Of a stretch of 64,000 nt of DNA, positions 23,843-34,259 are shown one piece after another. Both the position numbers and the translations under genes were made by a program. Under the pieces are notes generated by a model. That model worked only from the letters and a program-made list of their open reading frames with translations. It did no database searches and had not been told where the DNA came from. This stretch comes from Paraburkholderia graminis C4D1M (GTDB lineage: Bacteria; Pseudomonadota; Gammaproteobacteria; Burkholderiales; Burkholderiaceae): contig NZ_ABLD01000010.1 in assembly GCF_000172415.1 (NCBI RefSeq), positions 124,001 through 188,000 of the forward strand. Direction: 5' to 3'. How positions within the stretch are numbered: the stretch's first letter is position 1; each line of letters opens with the position of its first letter.

Positions 23843-25408
23843 TCAGGCCGCAGCTTTCGGTGCATCGGCGCCAGCGCCGGCGAGGCCGAAGTCTTCAGGA
23901 AAATGGTCGAGCGCAGACATCACCGGATACGGCGTCATGCCGCCCATCGCGCAAAGCGATCCGGACACCATCGTGTCGCACAGATCGCGCAGCAACTGCA
24001 CTTGCCGCGTCGACGTATCGCCGTTACGAATGCGCGCGATGACTTCGACGCCGCGTGTCGAACCGATGCGGCACGGCGTGCACTTGCCGCACGATTCGAT
24101 CGCGCAGAAGTGCATCGCGTATTGCGCGAGTTCGGCGAGATTCGACGTGTCGTCATGCACGACAAGGCCGCCGTGACCGACCACGGCGCCGACTGCCGCA
24201 TACGCTTCGTAATCCATCGGAATGTCCCACTGGCTTTCCGGCAGATAAGTGCCGAGCGGGCCGCCCACTTGAACGGCGCGGGCCGGCCGGCCGCTTGCCG
24301 TGCCGCCGCCATAGTCGTAAATCAGTTCGCGCAGCGTCACGCCGAATGCAAGCTCCACGAGCCCGCCTTGCTTGACGTTGCCCGCGAGCTGAAACGGCAG
24401 AGTGCCGCGCGAGCGACCCATGCCGAAGTCTTTGTAGAACGCCGCGCCGCGCGCGAAGATGATCGGCACCGTTGCCAGCGTGATGACGTTGTTGATCACC
24501 GTCGGCTGACCGTAGAGGCCGACGAGCGCAGGCACCGGCGGCTTCGCGCGAACAATGCCGCGCTTGCCTTCGAGCGATTCGAGCAGCGCCGTTTCCTCGC
24601 CGCACACATACGAGCCCGCGCCCTTGGCGACGAACAGTTCGAAGCGATGCGCGGAGCCGAGCACGCTGTCGCCGAGCCAGCCGGCGGCGCGCGCCTTCGC
24701 GATTGCCGCTTCGAGCGTGGCGATCGAGTGCGGATACTCGCTGCGCACGTAGATGTAGCCCGCCGTCGCGCCGGTCACGACGCCCGCGATGATCATGCCT
24801 TCGATCAGCACATACGGATCGCTTTCCATCACGAGGCGGTCGGAGAAGGTGCCCGAGTCGCCTTCGTCGGCATTGCAGACGATGTACTTCTGCGCGGCCT
24901 TCGCGGCGCGCACCGTGCGCCACTTGATGCCGGCCGGGAACGCGGCGCCGCCGCGCCCGCGCAGGCCCGATTCGATCAGCGCTTCGCAGGCGGCGTCGCC
25001 GTCGGTCTGCAGCGCGTTGCGCAGACCTTCGAGGCCGCCGTGCGCGACGTAGTCGTCGGTTGAAAGCGGGTCGGTAATGCCGATGCGCGCGAACGTCAGG
25101 CGCTGCTGCTTCTTCAGATACGGAATCTCGTCGACCACGCCGACGCGGCGCGCATGCTCGCCACCGTCGATAAAGCCTGCGTCGAACAGCGCGGCCACGT
25201 CGCTTTCGTCGACGTTCGCGTAACCGATGCGTCCTGCGGCGGTTTGCACTTCGACGAGCGGTTCGAGCCACAACAAGCCGCGCGAGCCGTTGCGAACGAG
25301 TTCGATCGTGATGCCGCGGCGTGCCGCCTCGGCTTTGATCGCGTCGGCGAGCGCGTCCGCGCCCAGTGCGAGTGCCGACGAATCGCGGGGAACATAGATA
25401 CGCGTCAT
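23843..25408 (-). CDS. fdsB: NAD-dependent formate dehydrogenase, diaphorase beta subunit
   Basis: FdsB is the NuoF-like FMN, [4Fe-4S] and NAD-binding subunit that reduces NAD+ with electrons from FdsA. Its 521 residues begin with a thioredoxin-like segment (1-110), followed by the NAD/FMN region with GLRGRGGAAFPAGIKW and CNADEGDSGTFSDR, the YVCGEETALLESLEGKRG block, and the C-terminal cluster site ESCGKCTPCRIG plus a later Cys in LCAMGGMTPYP. The start at 25408 overlaps the fdsG stop by ATGA, which supports it over the much longer open frame reaching 25912, which overlaps fdsG. Confidence 0.95.
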   Translation of the reverse strand: MTRIYVPRDSSALALGADALADAIKAEAARRGITIELVRNGSRGLLWLEPLVEVQTAAGRIGYANVDESDVAALFDAGFIDGGEHARRVGVVDEIPYLKKQQRLTFARIGITDPLSTDDYVAHGGLEGLRNALQTDGDAACEALIESGLRGRGGAAFPAGIKWRTVRAAKAAQKYIVCNADEGDSGTFSDRLVMESDPYVLIEGMIIAGVVTGATAGYIYVRSEYPHSIATLEAAIAKARAAGWLGDSVLGSAHRFELFVAKGAGSYVCGEETALLESLEGKRGIVRAKPPVPALVGLYGQPTVINNVITLATVPIIFARGAAFYKDFGMGRSRGTLPFQLAGNVKQGGLVELAFGVTLRELIYDYGGGTASGRPARAVQVGGPLGTYLPESQWDIPMDYEAYAAVGAVVGHGGLVVHDDTSNLAELAQYAMHFCAIESCGKCTPCRIGSTRGVEVIARIRNGDTSTRQVQLLRDLCDTMVSGSLCAMGGMTPYPVMSALDHFPEDFGLAGAGADAPKAAA

Positions 25409-25890
25409 GCCGTCACCTCCACGCATTTGCTGGCAGCCGCGAAAATCGCGTCGAATTTTTGCGGCGTGATTTTCGCGTGCAGCGTGCCGTTCACCATCAT
25501 CGCGGGCGAAAGCGCGCATTGGCCGAGGCAGTACACCGACTCCAGTTCCACCGCGGCGCCGGCTTTGTGTTCGGCGTCGAAGCGGCAGCCCGTATGCGAC
25601 TCGATGTGCTGCGCGAGCGCCTCCGTGCCCATGCTGCGGCAGGCTTCCGCGCGGCACAGTTGCACCGTGACGGGCGCGGCGGGCTGCGTGCGGAAATGGT
25701 GGTAGTACGTGATGACGCCGTGCACTTCCGCGCGCGACAGGTTCATCGTGCGTGCGAGAGGTGGAACGGCGGCGGGCGGCACGTAGCCGAGTTCGTCCTG
25801 AATCGCGTGCAGCACGGCCAGCAGCGACCTGCCAGGTTGTGCGTGGCGCGCTACGAGCTCTTCCGGCGCGATGGCGATGAGATCGTCCAA
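25405..25890 (-). CDS. fdsG: NAD-dependent formate dehydrogenase, gamma subunit
   Basis: FdsG is the NuoE-like thioredoxin-fold [2Fe-2S] subunit that works with FdsB. The 161 residues include the family block LHAIQDELGYVP, the helix SRAEVHGVITYYHHF and the cluster ligands CRAEAC and CLGQC (about 79-84 and 120-124). The start is a TTG at 25890: a strong GGAGGAG sits 7 nt upstream and no ATG is available nearby. It is the first gene of the operon and is divergent from the ModE-like regulator, with the promoter region between them. Confidence 0.93.
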   Translation of the reverse strand: MDDLIAIAPEELVARHAQPGRSLLAVLHAIQDELGYVPPAAVPPLARTMNLSRAEVHGVITYYHHFRTQPAAPVTVQLCRAEACRSMGTEALAQHIESHTGCRFDAEHKAGAAVELESVYCLGQCALSPAMMVNGTLHAKITPQKFDAIFAAASKCVEVTA

Positions 25891-26024
25891 GTGGGGGCTC
25901 CTCCAAAGTCATATATGCACTTGTTATTCATAATGCGTGCACTTATGCTTCGTCTATTCGATATGGGATAGCCGAACGATAGGCGGGCGAAACGGCCGAT
26001 GCAATAGGAAATACCTGCACATAT
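25891..26024. promoter_or_regulatory. divergent control region of fdsGBAD and its regulator
   Basis: This 134-bp AT-richer gap must carry both promoters. Two direct copies of TGCACTT lie at 25916-25922 and 25938-25944, 22 bp apart, so on the same face of the helix. A related TGCACATATAT occurs at 26016-26026 over the regulator start, roughly mirroring ATATATGCAC at 25911-25920. These are candidate sites for the divergent regulator; no canonical ModE box was recognised. Confidence 0.45.
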
Positions 26025-27104
26025 ATGATCAGAATCGAGTGCCACGCTCAACTAGTATTGAAGGGCCCGGATGGCCGGGAGGCAAGCCTGTCGGACGTCG
26101 TGCCGCTGCTCGCTCTCGTGGACGAATCCGGCAGCATCGCGCAGGCGGCGACGCTTAAGGGTTTGTCCTACCGTCATGCGTGGGGTTTGTTGCGCGCAAT
26201 CGAGGAGCGTCTGGGCGGTCCGCTGATCGCGAAGGAGCGCGGCCGCGGCTCCGTGCTGTCCGAACTCGGTCAAGCCGTGCTGCGCGCGCAGCGTCTGTGC
26301 GGCGAACGGCTCGACGGCAACATGCAGGCGCTCGCGAGCGAAGTGGCGAGCGATCTGAACCGCTGGCTCGCGCCGCCCGTCGATCACGTGCGCATTCATG
26401 CGTCGCATGGTTACGCGGTGGCCGCGCTCGTCACCGCCTTGGTCGCGCAGGAGCTTCCGGTCGACATCAAGTACCGCGATGGCGCAGACGCCGTGAGCGC
26501 GCTCGCGCGCGGCGAGTGCGAGCTGGCCGGTTTTCACTTGCCGCTCGGCGAGTTTCGCGCGGCATGTGCGGACACGTACCGGCGCTGGCTCGATCCGCAG
26601 CGTCATGTGCTCGTGCATCTGACGCGGCGCAAGCAAGGGCTCTTTCTCGGCAAGGGCAATCCGAAACGGATTCTTGGCCTCTCAGATCTTTCTCGCGACG
26701 ACATTCGCTTCGTCAATCGGCAGCATGGTTCCGGCACGCGCATGCTGCTCGATCTGGCGCTGCGCAAGCTGGGCATCGACCCGGATGGCGTGAACGGCTA
26801 TGCGTCGGCGGAACTCACGCATTCGGCGATCGCGGCGTTCGTCGCGAGCGGCATGGCGGACGTGGGTTTCGGCGTGGAACCTGCCGCGCATCATTTCGGG
26901 CTCGACTTCATTCCCGCTGTCGACGAAGACTATTACTTCGCGTGCGACCGCGCTCGGCTCGAGCGCGCGCCGCTGTCCGCAGTGATCGAACTGCTGCGAA
27001 GCAGCGCGTTTCATGCGAGCGTCGATCGGCTGCAAGGCTACGATCCGCGTGACTGCGGCAAGCTGGTGGATCTCGAAGCGGGACTGAGCGGAGCGGGCGC
27101 GTAA
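26025..27104 (+). CDS. ModE-like HTH / substrate-binding-domain regulator of formate dehydrogenase
   Basis: The 359-residue protein has an N-terminal winged helix of the ModE/LysR kind (about 15-90; LLALVDESGSIAQAATLKGL then SYRHAWGLLRAIEERLGGPL) and a C-terminal periplasmic-binding-protein-like domain (about 120-345; RFVNRQHGSGTRMLLDLALR, 20 residues). This combination is found in proteins next to molybdenum-enzyme genes, where the second domain resembles molybdate- or anion-binding proteins. Its divergent placement next to fdsG suggests it controls the operon in response to formate or molybdate/tungstate. The position matches fdsR of Cupriavidus, but I do not assign that symbol because the domain layout may differ. 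Confidence 0.8.
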   Translation: MIRIECHAQLVLKGPDGREASLSDVVPLLALVDESGSIAQAATLKGLSYRHAWGLLRAIEERLGGPLIAKERGRGSVLSELGQAVLRAQRLCGERLDGNMQALASEVASDLNRWLAPPVDHVRIHASHGYAVAALVTALVAQELPVDIKYRDGADAVSALARGECELAGFHLPLGEFRAACADTYRRWLDPQRHVLVHLTRRKQGLFLGKGNPKRILGLSDLSRDDIRFVNRQHGSGTRMLLDLALRKLGIDPDGVNGYASAELTHSAIAAFVASGMADVGFGVEPAAHHFGLDFIPAVDEDYYFACDRARLERAPLSAVIELLRSSAFHASVDRLQGYDPRDCGKLVDLEAGLSGAGA

Positions 27105-27225
27105 GCGGTGGTAAACAACGCGCCGCGCATCTCACGCGCTCGCCGCTGCGGATGGCTTTCGTTTGCGATACTCTCTAAGCTTCCGTTTTTTGCCAACCCC
27201 GCGCGTCGCCGCGCTTCGAATCGAT

Positions 27226-27489
27226 ATGAAAGTTCTTCTACATGCATGTGCTGCGGCCGCGTCGGTCGGCTTGCTGCTCGCGACCGCCTCGGTCGCTGTC
27301 GCGCAGAACTCGCCGGGCGTGCCGGGCGGCATTCTGCAGGAGCAGTTCCGGCTTGCCGAACATCCGCAAATGCCGTTTGCCGCGTCGGCGCCGTCAGACA
27401 AGTATCAGTCCGGCAAGAAATCGGCGATGCGCAAGCGCGGCGACCTGGGCGATCCGAACGGCTGCAATCTGCAATGTCCGAAGGAATAG
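27226..27489 (+). CDS. small secreted protein of unknown function
   Basis: This 87-residue protein begins MKVLLHACAAAASVGLLLAT and has a clear signal peptide with likely cleavage at AVA-QN. The mature part is about 61 residues, Pro/Gly-rich at first (SPGVPGGILQEQFRLAEH), then basic (GKKSAMRKRGDL), ending in a pair CNLQC-PKE that could form a disulfide. I recognise no family. A rho-independent terminator follows 41 bp after the stop, so it seems to be a discrete transcription unit. Confidence 0.6.
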   Translation: MKVLLHACAAAASVGLLLATASVAVAQNSPGVPGGILQEQFRLAEHPQMPFAASAPSDKYQSGKKSAMRKRGDLGDPNGCNLQCPKE

Positions 27490-27529
27490 CAGGCTTAGCG
27501 GCCTGCTCGAAGTGCACGAATCTCGACGA

Positions 27530-27555
27530 CGCCGGCAATTTGCCGGCGTTTTTTT
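27530..27555. terminator. rho-independent terminator
   Basis: CGCCGGCA (27530-27537) pairs with TGCCGGCG (27541-27548) around a 3-nt loop and is followed by seven T. It ends the small secreted protein gene and lies just beyond the stop of the convergent gene. Confidence 0.88.
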
Positions 27556-27577
27556 ATGGGCTCGCGGGTGTCGACGG

Positions 27578-27937
27578 TCAGGGCTTCGCGGTGTGCCACA
27601 CGTCCTTGAACCCGTCTCCTTTGGTGTCGCCCGCCTGCTTGTCGGCCGCGTAGCGATAGAGCGGATGACCTTTGTATGCCCATTGCTGCTTGCCGTCCGC
27701 GGACGGGATCAGCGTCCAGTCTCCCGACGGCTTGTCCGACGAACTCGCGACCGCGGCCGGCCAATAGCTCGTGCAGCCGCCGGTGCACGCGCTCACGCCG
27801 GGCGTGGTGTCCTTGTCGAAGGTATAGAGCGTCATGCCGTCGGCACTGACGAAGCGGCCGTCGACCACTTTCGGAGGCTCGGCGAAAGCGCTCTGTTGCA
27901 AGGCGAGCAGGGCGAGGCAGAAGAGGGTCTTGCGCAT
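27578..27937 (-). CDS. exported protein with YxFD-type secreted repeats (COG4315-like)
   Basis: The 119-residue protein has a signal peptide (MRKTLFCLALLALQQSAFA, 19 residues, cleaved before EPPK). The mature part carries two copies of the small secreted repeat typical of COG4315/PF03640: DGMTLYTFDKDTTPGVSACT with the CTGGCTSYWPA cysteine pair, and GHPLYRYAADKQAGDTKGDG. Proteins of this kind are periplasmic or secreted and mostly of unknown role. It is a monocistronic gene with no informative neighbour. Confidence 0.82.
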   Translation of the reverse strand: MRKTLFCLALLALQQSAFAEPPKVVDGRFVSADGMTLYTFDKDTTPGVSACTGGCTSYWPAAVASSSDKPSGDWTLIPSADGKQQWAYKGHPLYRYAADKQAGDTKGDGFKDVWHTAKP

Positions 27938-28166
27938 GATGTCGGCTCCTGTTTGTTGTGTGGATTCGCGTGCGACGCGGCGTGCGTCGGCGCGTGAGTA
28001 TTAACGGATGGGGAGGTGGGTTTATTCCGGGGGTGTTTCGTGGGTGTTTCGTGCGCGCGCGCGGTGCTGGCCTGAAGGGCCGTTCTGGGCAGCGGCGCGC
28101 GGTTGGAGCAGGCAGGCAGCGGGCGGTGGGAGGCGCGGCTTATCCGTCGATGCATCGGCGATGCAA

Positions 28167-28204
28167 AATAAAAAAACCCCGAAAGGCTCACGCCGTCGGG
28201 GTTC
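28167..28204 (-). terminator. rho-independent terminator of ssrA
   Basis: Read on the minus strand, AACCCCGA pairs with TCGGGGTT, followed by a long T-run (A-run at 28167-28176 on the plus strand). It lies about 45 nt past the mature 3' end of tmRNA. Confidence 0.88.
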
Positions 28205-28249
28205 TAGTCTAAGCGGTGCGCAAAGCACTGCGCTTTGCTGCAAGGTGTG
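28205..28249 (-). other. 3' trailer of the tmRNA precursor
   Basis: Short spacer between the encoded CCA of tmRNA and its terminator; it would be removed by 3' processing nucleases. Confidence 0.5.
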
Positions 28250-28619
28250 TGGTGGAGGCGGCGGGAATCGAACCCGCGTCCAGAAGCACTCTACGACCAG
28301 TTCTACATGTTTAGTTCTGTCTTTTGATTTAACCGTAGTGACGCGGACGAACACGCTGCACTACGGCGATTCACTAGATTTTCGACCCGGACGTCGTGAC
28401 TCCGTCAAGGCTTAACTGACGTATATGACCTCTGTCGGTATTGCTACCGGTCTTGCGACACTAGCCCGTCAGTGAACTAGGCAGAGGACGGCGGCCCTTA
28501 GGCTGCCAGTGCGAACGTATCGTCGTTTGCAGTTACGTTTTTCCCATTGATTAACGAGGTGACGGGTCCTCGACATGCCCTAGCCGCTTCGCAACCCCTG
28601 TCGAAACCAGGTCGCCCCC
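28250..28619 (-). ncRNA. ssrA: transfer-messenger RNA
   Basis: tmRNA rescues stalled ribosomes and tags the incomplete protein for proteolysis. The 5' end GGGGGCGAC (from 28619) pairs with the 3' end GCCGCCTCCACCA (to 28250) to form the alanine-type acceptor stem, and the T-arm GGTTCGATTCC is present. The tag reading frame starts at GCA (28530) and reads ANDDTFALAA followed by TAA at 28500-28498. The 370-nt length is normal for a one-piece tmRNA. CCA is encoded. Confidence 0.97.
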
Positions 28620-28653
28620 GCGGTTCGTTGCTCGGAACGTTGAGCCAAAGTAG

Positions 28654-28682
28654 ATTTTACAATAATTTGACGGCCGTGTCTC
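28654..28682 (-). promoter_or_regulatory. candidate ssrA promoter
   Basis: On the minus strand GAGACA (28682-28677) and TAAAAT (28659-28654) are separated by 17 nt. Transcription from here would leave a leader of about 28 nt before the mature 5' end, to be removed by RNase P. Confidence 0.5.
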
Positions 28683-28768
28683 GGCTTGCTTTCGGCGCGT
28701 TTCTGGGACGTTTCTGTGCCGTTCGAGCCGCGCGTAACGGCCACCCGCGCCGCACATCGATTGGGTTG

Positions 28769-29482
28769 TTAGCCGATATCGCGCAACAGCCGCTGCAACT
28801 CGGCTGGCGACTGCACAACGTGCTGCGCATGCCATTGCGTGGGCGGGATGTCGTCGCCGCAATAGCCGTATGCCGCGGCCACGGTCTTCATGCCGGCAGC
28901 GAAGCCCGCCTGCACGTCGCGCAGATCGTCGCCGACGTAGACAATGCGCTCCGGCGCCACATCGAGCGCCCTTGCCGCGTACAGCAGCGGCGCGGGGTGG
29001 GGCTTCGAGTGAGGCGTCGTGTCGCCGCTCACCACGCAGCCTGCGCGCTCCTCCAGACCAAGTTGGGCGACCAGCGGTTCCGTCAGCCGCGCGACCTTGT
29101 TCGTGACGATGCCCCAGCGCACGCCGCGCGCGTCGAGTTCGTCGAGCAATTCGGGAATGCCGGGAAACAGCGTGGTCTCGATGCACAGGTCGGCTTCGTA
29201 GTTGGCGAGAAACTCCTCGCGCATCGACGCAAACTCGTGGTCGTCCGGCCCAATGCCGAACCCGCCGCAGATCAGCCCGCGCGCGCCGGCCGACGCCAGC
29301 GGGCGCAGCTTTTCGAGCGGCACCATTTCCAGTCCGCGATCGTGACGCATCTTGTTGACGGCGGCGGCCAGGTCGGGCGCCGTGTCGGCCAGCGTGCCAT
29401 CGAGGTCGAACAGCACGGCTTGGCAAAGACCGAGCGAATCTTCGTTGTCTTCGCGCTGGGGCAGGGGCGTGGGATCGCTCAT
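28769..29482 (-). CDS. gph: phosphoglycolate phosphatase
   Basis: This 237-residue HAD-superfamily phosphatase has motif I VLFDLDGTLADTAPDL (nucleophile Asp in DLDGT, about residues 25-29), motif II VTNK, motif III Lys in HSKPHPAPL and motif IV VGDDLRDVQAG. It dephosphorylates 2-phosphoglycolate arising from DNA repair or Rubisco oxygenation. It lies 25 bp downstream of ubiG in the same direction, the ubiG-gph arrangement common in proteobacteria, so the two are likely co-transcribed. No terminator was seen before ssrA. Confidence 0.92.
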   Translation of the reverse strand: MSDPTPLPQREDNEDSLGLCQAVLFDLDGTLADTAPDLAAAVNKMRHDRGLEMVPLEKLRPLASAGARGLICGGFGIGPDDHEFASMREEFLANYEADLCIETTLFPGIPELLDELDARGVRWGIVTNKVARLTEPLVAQLGLEERAGCVVSGDTTPHSKPHPAPLLYAARALDVAPERIVYVGDDLRDVQAGFAAGMKTVAAAYGYCGDDIPPTQWHAQHVVQSPAELQRLLRDIG

Positions 29483-29507
29483 TGATTTTCTTGTCGGCAG
29501 TGGGGGA

Positions 29508-30206
29508 TCACGCGTCGCGGCGGCAGGCGAGCATGTAGTTCACGCTCGTGTCGGCGGACAGTGCGAAGTGCTTGCTGAGCGGGTGGTACACGATACCCTT
29601 GATGTCCGCCGTACGCAGCCCCGCCGCGCGCACGAAACCGGCGAGCTCCGACGGGCGAATGAACCGCGCGTAGTCGTGCGTGCCCTTGGGCAGCATCCGC
29701 GCAATGTATTCGGCGCCGATCACGGCGAACAGGTACGACTTCACGTTGCGATTGAGCGTAGAGAAGAACACCCAGCCGCCCGGTTTGACGAGCGTCTTGC
29801 ACGCCTCGACTATCGCCGACGGCTGCGGTACGTGCTCGAGCATTTCCATGCAGGTGACGACGTCGTAGGTGCCCGGTTCGCGGGCGGCCAACGCCTCCGC
29901 CGCGATTTCCTCGTAACTTACGGTTACACCACTTTCAAGGCTGTGAAGATCCGCGACACCGAGTGCCTCGCTCGACAGGTCAATGCCTTTGACGTGCGCG
30001 CCGAGGCCTGCCATGGATTCCGACAGGATGCCCCCGCCGCAGCCGATGTCCAGCACGTGCTTGCCGGCCAGATGCGCGTGGGCGTCGATCCAGTTCAGAC
30101 GGACGGGGTTGAGTTCGTGCAGCGGTTTGAATTCGGCGTTCGGGTCCCACCAACGATGTGCGAGGTCGCTGAATTTCTGCAGTTCGTGGGGATCGGCGTT
30201 GGTCAT
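29508..30206 (-). CDS. ubiG: ubiquinone biosynthesis O-methyltransferase
   Basis: UbiG carries out both O-methylation steps of ubiquinone synthesis. The 232-residue protein has the SAM-binding motif I HVLDIGCGGGILSESMA (about 49-65), DVVTCMEMLEHVP (motif post II) and LVKPGGWVFFSTLNRN. The N-terminal FSDLAHRWWDPNAEFKPLHE is family-specific. The ATG at 30206 has a GAGG upstream; the open frame up to 30287 is not supported. It precedes gph. Confidence 0.95.
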   Translation of the reverse strand: MTNADPHELQKFSDLAHRWWDPNAEFKPLHELNPVRLNWIDAHAHLAGKHVLDIGCGGGILSESMAGLGAHVKGIDLSSEALGVADLHSLESGVTVSYEEIAAEALAAREPGTYDVVTCMEMLEHVPQPSAIVEACKTLVKPGGWVFFSTLNRNVKSYLFAVIGAEYIARMLPKGTHDYARFIRPSELAGFVRAAGLRTADIKGIVYHPLSKHFALSADTSVNYMLACRRDA

Positions 30207-30301
30207 GGCAAAGCTGCCTCGATGAGAGCGGTGAGCGGGCGCTCGAGGATAAACCCGGAGTATATAGGCGACGGACCGGAGCGGCAAAATGCCGCCGGCA
30301 A

Positions 30302-30330
30302 TAAAAAAGCCCCGCCGAAGCGGGGCTTTT
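30302..30330 (-). terminator. rho-independent terminator of the OmpA-family gene
   Basis: AAGCCCCGC pairs with GCGGGGCTT around a CGAA loop. The A-run to its left is a T-run for the minus-strand transcript. The gene stop is about 20 nt upstream. Confidence 0.92.
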
Positions 30331-30350
30331 GATACTGCGTATTTTGCAGC

Positions 30351-30998
30351 TTACTGCTTCGAAGTACCGACAACTTCGACTTCCACGCGACGATCCGGTG
30401 CGAGGCAGGCGATCAGTTGCTTGCGGTTCTTCTGGTTGCAGCCGGTCGTGACCGGGTTGCGCTTGCCCTTGCCTTCCGTGTAGATACGGTTGGATTCGAT
30501 GCCCTTGCTGACCAGGTACGCCTTCACAGCTTGAGCGCGACGCAGCGACAGACGGTCGTTGTACTTGTCCGAACCGATGCGGTCCGTGTAACCCGTTGCC
30601 ACGACGACTTCGAGGTTCAGGCCTTGAATCTTCGATGCCAGATCGTCCAGCTTTTCCTTGCCAGCCGGCTTCAGGACAGCCTTGTCAAAGTCGAACAGCG
30701 CGTCAGCTTGATAGGTGATCTTCTGGCTGGTGATGGCCGGTGCCGGTGCGACCGGAGCCGGCGGCGTCGGAGCCTGGGCAACCAGTGCGCCGTCGCACTT
30801 TGCGTTAGCCGTTGCCGGCGTCCAGAATGCATCGCGCCAGCAAAGCTCGTTCGTGCCGTTCATCCACACGTATTCGCCAGTACCATTCACCCAGTTGTCA
30901 TTGGTAGCTTGTCGCGACGCCGGCACCGACTGTGCCATGGCGGATGCAGCCATAACCGCGGTAGCTGCAATGAACGCGAGCTTTGAAAGTTTATTCAT
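30351..30998 (-). CDS. OmpA-family outer membrane protein
   Basis: The 215-residue protein has a signal peptide (cleavage near AMAQ-SVP), a short region with two cysteines (NELCWRDAF and AKCDGAL), a Pro/Ala linker (APTPPAPVAPAPA), and a C-terminal OmpA peptidoglycan-binding domain (about 95-212). That domain shows ALFDFDKAVLKPAGKEKLDD and the core TGYTDRIGSDKYNDRLSLRR (20 residues), with an extra Cys pair in TTGCNQKNRKQLIACLAPDR. There is no eight-stranded barrel, so it is likely a periplasmic or lipid-free linker between envelope and cell wall. A strong GAGGAG ribosome-binding site precedes the ATG, consistent with high expression. Confidence 0.9.
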   Translation of the reverse strand: MNKLSKLAFIAATAVMAASAMAQSVPASRQATNDNWVNGTGEYVWMNGTNELCWRDAFWTPATANAKCDGALVAQAPTPPAPVAPAPAITSQKITYQADALFDFDKAVLKPAGKEKLDDLASKIQGLNLEVVVATGYTDRIGSDKYNDRLSLRRAQAVKAYLVSKGIESNRIYTEGKGKRNPVTTGCNQKNRKQLIACLAPDRRVEVEVVGTSKQ

Positions 30999-31074
30999 AT
31001 TTCTCCTCTCGAAATTGAGATTACCGCAGGTTTACTGCGAGCCTGTTGACGAAGACAAGTCATACATTGCTCGA

Positions 31075-31083
31075 AGTATAACA
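31075..31083 (-). promoter_or_regulatory. extended -10 element of the OmpA-family gene
   Basis: TGTTATACT on the minus strand is an extended -10 box (TGn plus TATACT), giving a 5' untranslated region of about 70 nt. No good -35 box is visible. Confidence 0.5.
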
Positions 31084-31485
31084 TTGGTGCGGAACAAAAA
31101 ACGTTGTGTGTAGACTTCGAGCAGCGTCTGACTCTTTGTGCGTTGGCATTTTGCCATATCGTTCCCTTCCGACGATAAAAAAATCCGCCCCCGATCAAAT
31201 CGCCTTCCAATTGTGGTGCATGCGCAACAGAAGCAATCGCCCGCAGCGTCCCGCCAGTCATGGCTCGGCGGCGAATTGCCCCACGCATGAATCGAGCCTG
31301 ATCCGCCCAAAAGAAGTGCCGCGCGGAACTTTTTCGGGACGGCTTGCTAATAGGTATACGTCGGGTGACGTGACGTGGTCGGGCGCGGATTCCCGGCATG
31401 TTAGAATCGCGTGATGCATTGCGCCTGCAATGCTTACGCGAGGGCGCCGGATTCTCGCCGCCTTCGCACGTAAAAGATACGGATA
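31084..31485. other. intergenic region upstream of gyrA
   Basis: No gene is supported. It contains a possible gyrA -10 box TAGAAT at 31402-31407 and, in the predicted leader, a perfect 7-bp hairpin GCATTGC-GCCT-GCAATGC at 31416-31433. The run of seven A near 31185 is the AT-richest point. Confidence 0.45.
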
Positions 31486-34140
<2,655 letters not shown>

Positions 34141-34192
34141 CCGTGCTTTCGCTTCACGCCCGGTGACTGATTGAAAGCTCCGCAGGACATAT

Positions 34193-34213
34193 AGCGTGTC
34201 GGGCCGACACGCT
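34193..34213 (+). terminator. hairpin after gyrA, possible terminator
   Basis: AGCGTGTCG (34193-34201) pairs perfectly with CGACACGCT (34205-34213) over a 3-nt loop. Only TCTT follows, so it is at best a weak intrinsic terminator. Confidence 0.5.
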
Positions 34214-34259
34214 TCTTGCGCGGCTGGCAGTTCAAGTTAATTTCTATTAGGGAGTAATG

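Noticed and set aside
25409..25912. FdsB N-terminal extension (open frame up to 25912)
   Set aside because: It runs through fdsG in another frame; the ATG at 25408 overlapping the fdsG stop is the natural start.
28250..28290. tRNA gene 3' half with GGTTCGATTCC and CCA
   Set aside because: It is the tRNA-like domain of tmRNA; the paired 5' half lies at 28619 and the tag frame is in between.
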